A stretch of DNA of 7,326 bases. It comes from an uncultured Helicobacter sp. (lineage in GTDB: Bacteria > Campylobacterota > Campylobacteria > Campylobacterales > Helicobacteraceae). The notes below the pieces were generated by a model. That model did no database searches. It had not been told where the DNA came from and saw nothing but the letters and a program-made list of their open reading frames with translations. A program made the position numbers and the translations under genes. Position 1 is the stretch's first letter; every line of letters begins with the position of its first letter. The stretch covers positions 1 through 7,326 of the forward strand of contig CALVDZ010000024.1 in the NCBI GenBank assembly GCA_944326445.1, written 5' to 3'. Positions 7,167-7,326 of the stretch are shown piece after piece.

Positions 7167-7204
7167 CATTAAAATGATAGAATCTAGCTTGGTTTATAGA
7201 AAAG

Positions 7205-7240
7205 GTGTTAGCCCAAGGGGCGTTCCTGACGCGCTTACAC
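7205..7240. other. Imperfect stem-loop in the spacer
   Basis: GTGTTAGC (7205-7212) pairs with GCTTACAC (7233-7240) in seven of eight positions. Inside it, GCGT (7220-7223) pairs with ACGC (7229-7232) around a TCCTG loop, leaving a 7-nt bulge on the left. It may be a folded RNA, part of the repeat element, or chance. Confidence 0.35.
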
Positions 7241-7249
7241 TAAGAAAAT

Positions 7250-7326
7250 CACAGAATCTCGCATTTAGATTCTGTGTATGCTCGCGAAGCGGAGCGAAGT
7301 GGGGATTCACTCCCCACGAGCGGCAA
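7250..7326. repeat. 77-nt structured repeat, copy 2 (runs to window end)
   Basis: All 77 positions match copy 1, offset 186 nt. The identity reaches the last base of the window, so the real repeat is at least this long. The same hairpins recur: the heptamer pair at 7250-7276, and GTGGGGA at 7299-7305 with TCCCCAC at 7311-7317. Confidence 0.85.

Larger units (their letters stand above)
464..7273. repeat. Dispersed heptamer AGAATCT/AGATTCT, 25 copies
   Basis: AGAATCT starts at 967, 1561, 1573, 1612, 3811, 3838, 4291, 4836, 5862, 6413, 6510, 6630, 7034, 7067, 7179 and 7253. Its complement AGATTCT starts at 464, 1262, 1954, 2007, 2045, 5219, 6092, 7081 and 7267. Chance predicts about one in a window this size. 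A common wider form is (C)ACAGAATCT(A). Coding copies are read in several phases (GAA-TCT, AGA-ATC, AAT-CT, GAT-TCT, AGA-TTC, ATT-CT), so one preferred amino-acid pair does not explain them. No function is known to me. Confidence 0.85.
7048..7326. other. Intergenic tail after addA, packed with repeats and hairpins
   Basis: No recognisable protein or RNA gene is seen in these 279 nt. The order is: repeat copy 1 (7064-7140), a perfect 11-bp inverted repeat (7141-7166), a spacer with one heptamer (7179) and an imperfect stem-loop (7205-7240), then repeat copy 2 (7250 to the window end). No classic GC stem plus long U-run terminator for addA is present on the + strand. Confidence 0.7.

Noticed and set aside
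6984..7169. Minus-strand 61-codon frame
   Set aside because: It runs antisense through the addA 3' end and the hairpin repeats, with no family resemblance.
7092..7172. 26-codon ATG frame across repeat copy 1
   Set aside because: It has no ribosome binding site, overlaps hairpin repeats, and is too short to support as a gene.
7205..7240. tRNA-like gene
   Set aside because: Far too short, with no D- or T-arm consensus and no anticodon arm.
7064..7326. CRISPR array
   Set aside because: There are only two repeats, each at least 77 nt, with a 109-nt spacer and no cas genes.
7048..7326. Insertion sequence or transposase remnant
   Set aside because: No transposase motif in any frame and no terminal inverted repeats bounding the region.

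Overview
The window reads as a chromosomal segment of a Campylobacterota bacterium, most likely an enterohepatic-type Helicobacter. This rests on the family content (a CgtA-like glycosyltransferase, LysA, a fused chorismate mutase/prephenate dehydratase, a DUF2156 protein and an AddA-type helicase-nuclease), the Helicobacter-like protein sequences, and dense gene packing. GC is fairly high for the genus (roughly the upper 40s percent by eye). The species cannot be fixed from this sequence alone.

Layout, all on the + strand. (1) 1-509: the 3' part of a glycosyltransferase gene resembling CgtA (beta-1,4-N-acetylgalactosaminyltransferase), cut by the window start. (2) 510-592: a short gap with a weak stem-loop and a possible -10 box. 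(3) 593-7047: a compact run of four genes, lysA, pheA, a DUF2156 gene and addA. The junctions are a 16-nt overlap, a 19-nt gap and a 2-nt gap, so they are probably one transcript. LysA makes lysine from meso-diaminopimelate. PheA takes chorismate to phenylpyruvate for phenylalanine. The DUF2156 protein is an uncharacterised GNAT-fold protein related to aminoacyl-phospholipid synthases. AddA is the helicase-nuclease subunit that processes double-strand breaks together with AddB, which is not in this window. (4) 7048-7326: a non-coding-looking tail with two identical 77-nt copies of a structured repeat, 186 nt apart start to start. The second copy runs into the window end.

The most unusual signal belongs to no single gene. 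The heptamer AGAATCT (or its complement AGATTCT) occurs 25 times in 7.3 kb, where about one is expected by chance. Twenty copies lie inside genes in all reading phases and five lie in the 279-nt tail. In the tail repeats two copies face each other as a perfect 10-bp inverted pair. The motif is also concentrated in two in-frame, low-complexity insertions of about 45 residues each, one in LysA and one in the DUF2156 protein. Candidate explanations are a genus-specific DNA uptake or Chi-like signal, a methylation-linked site (it contains GANTC), or the core of a small repeat family that inserts in and between genes. The window alone cannot decide between them.
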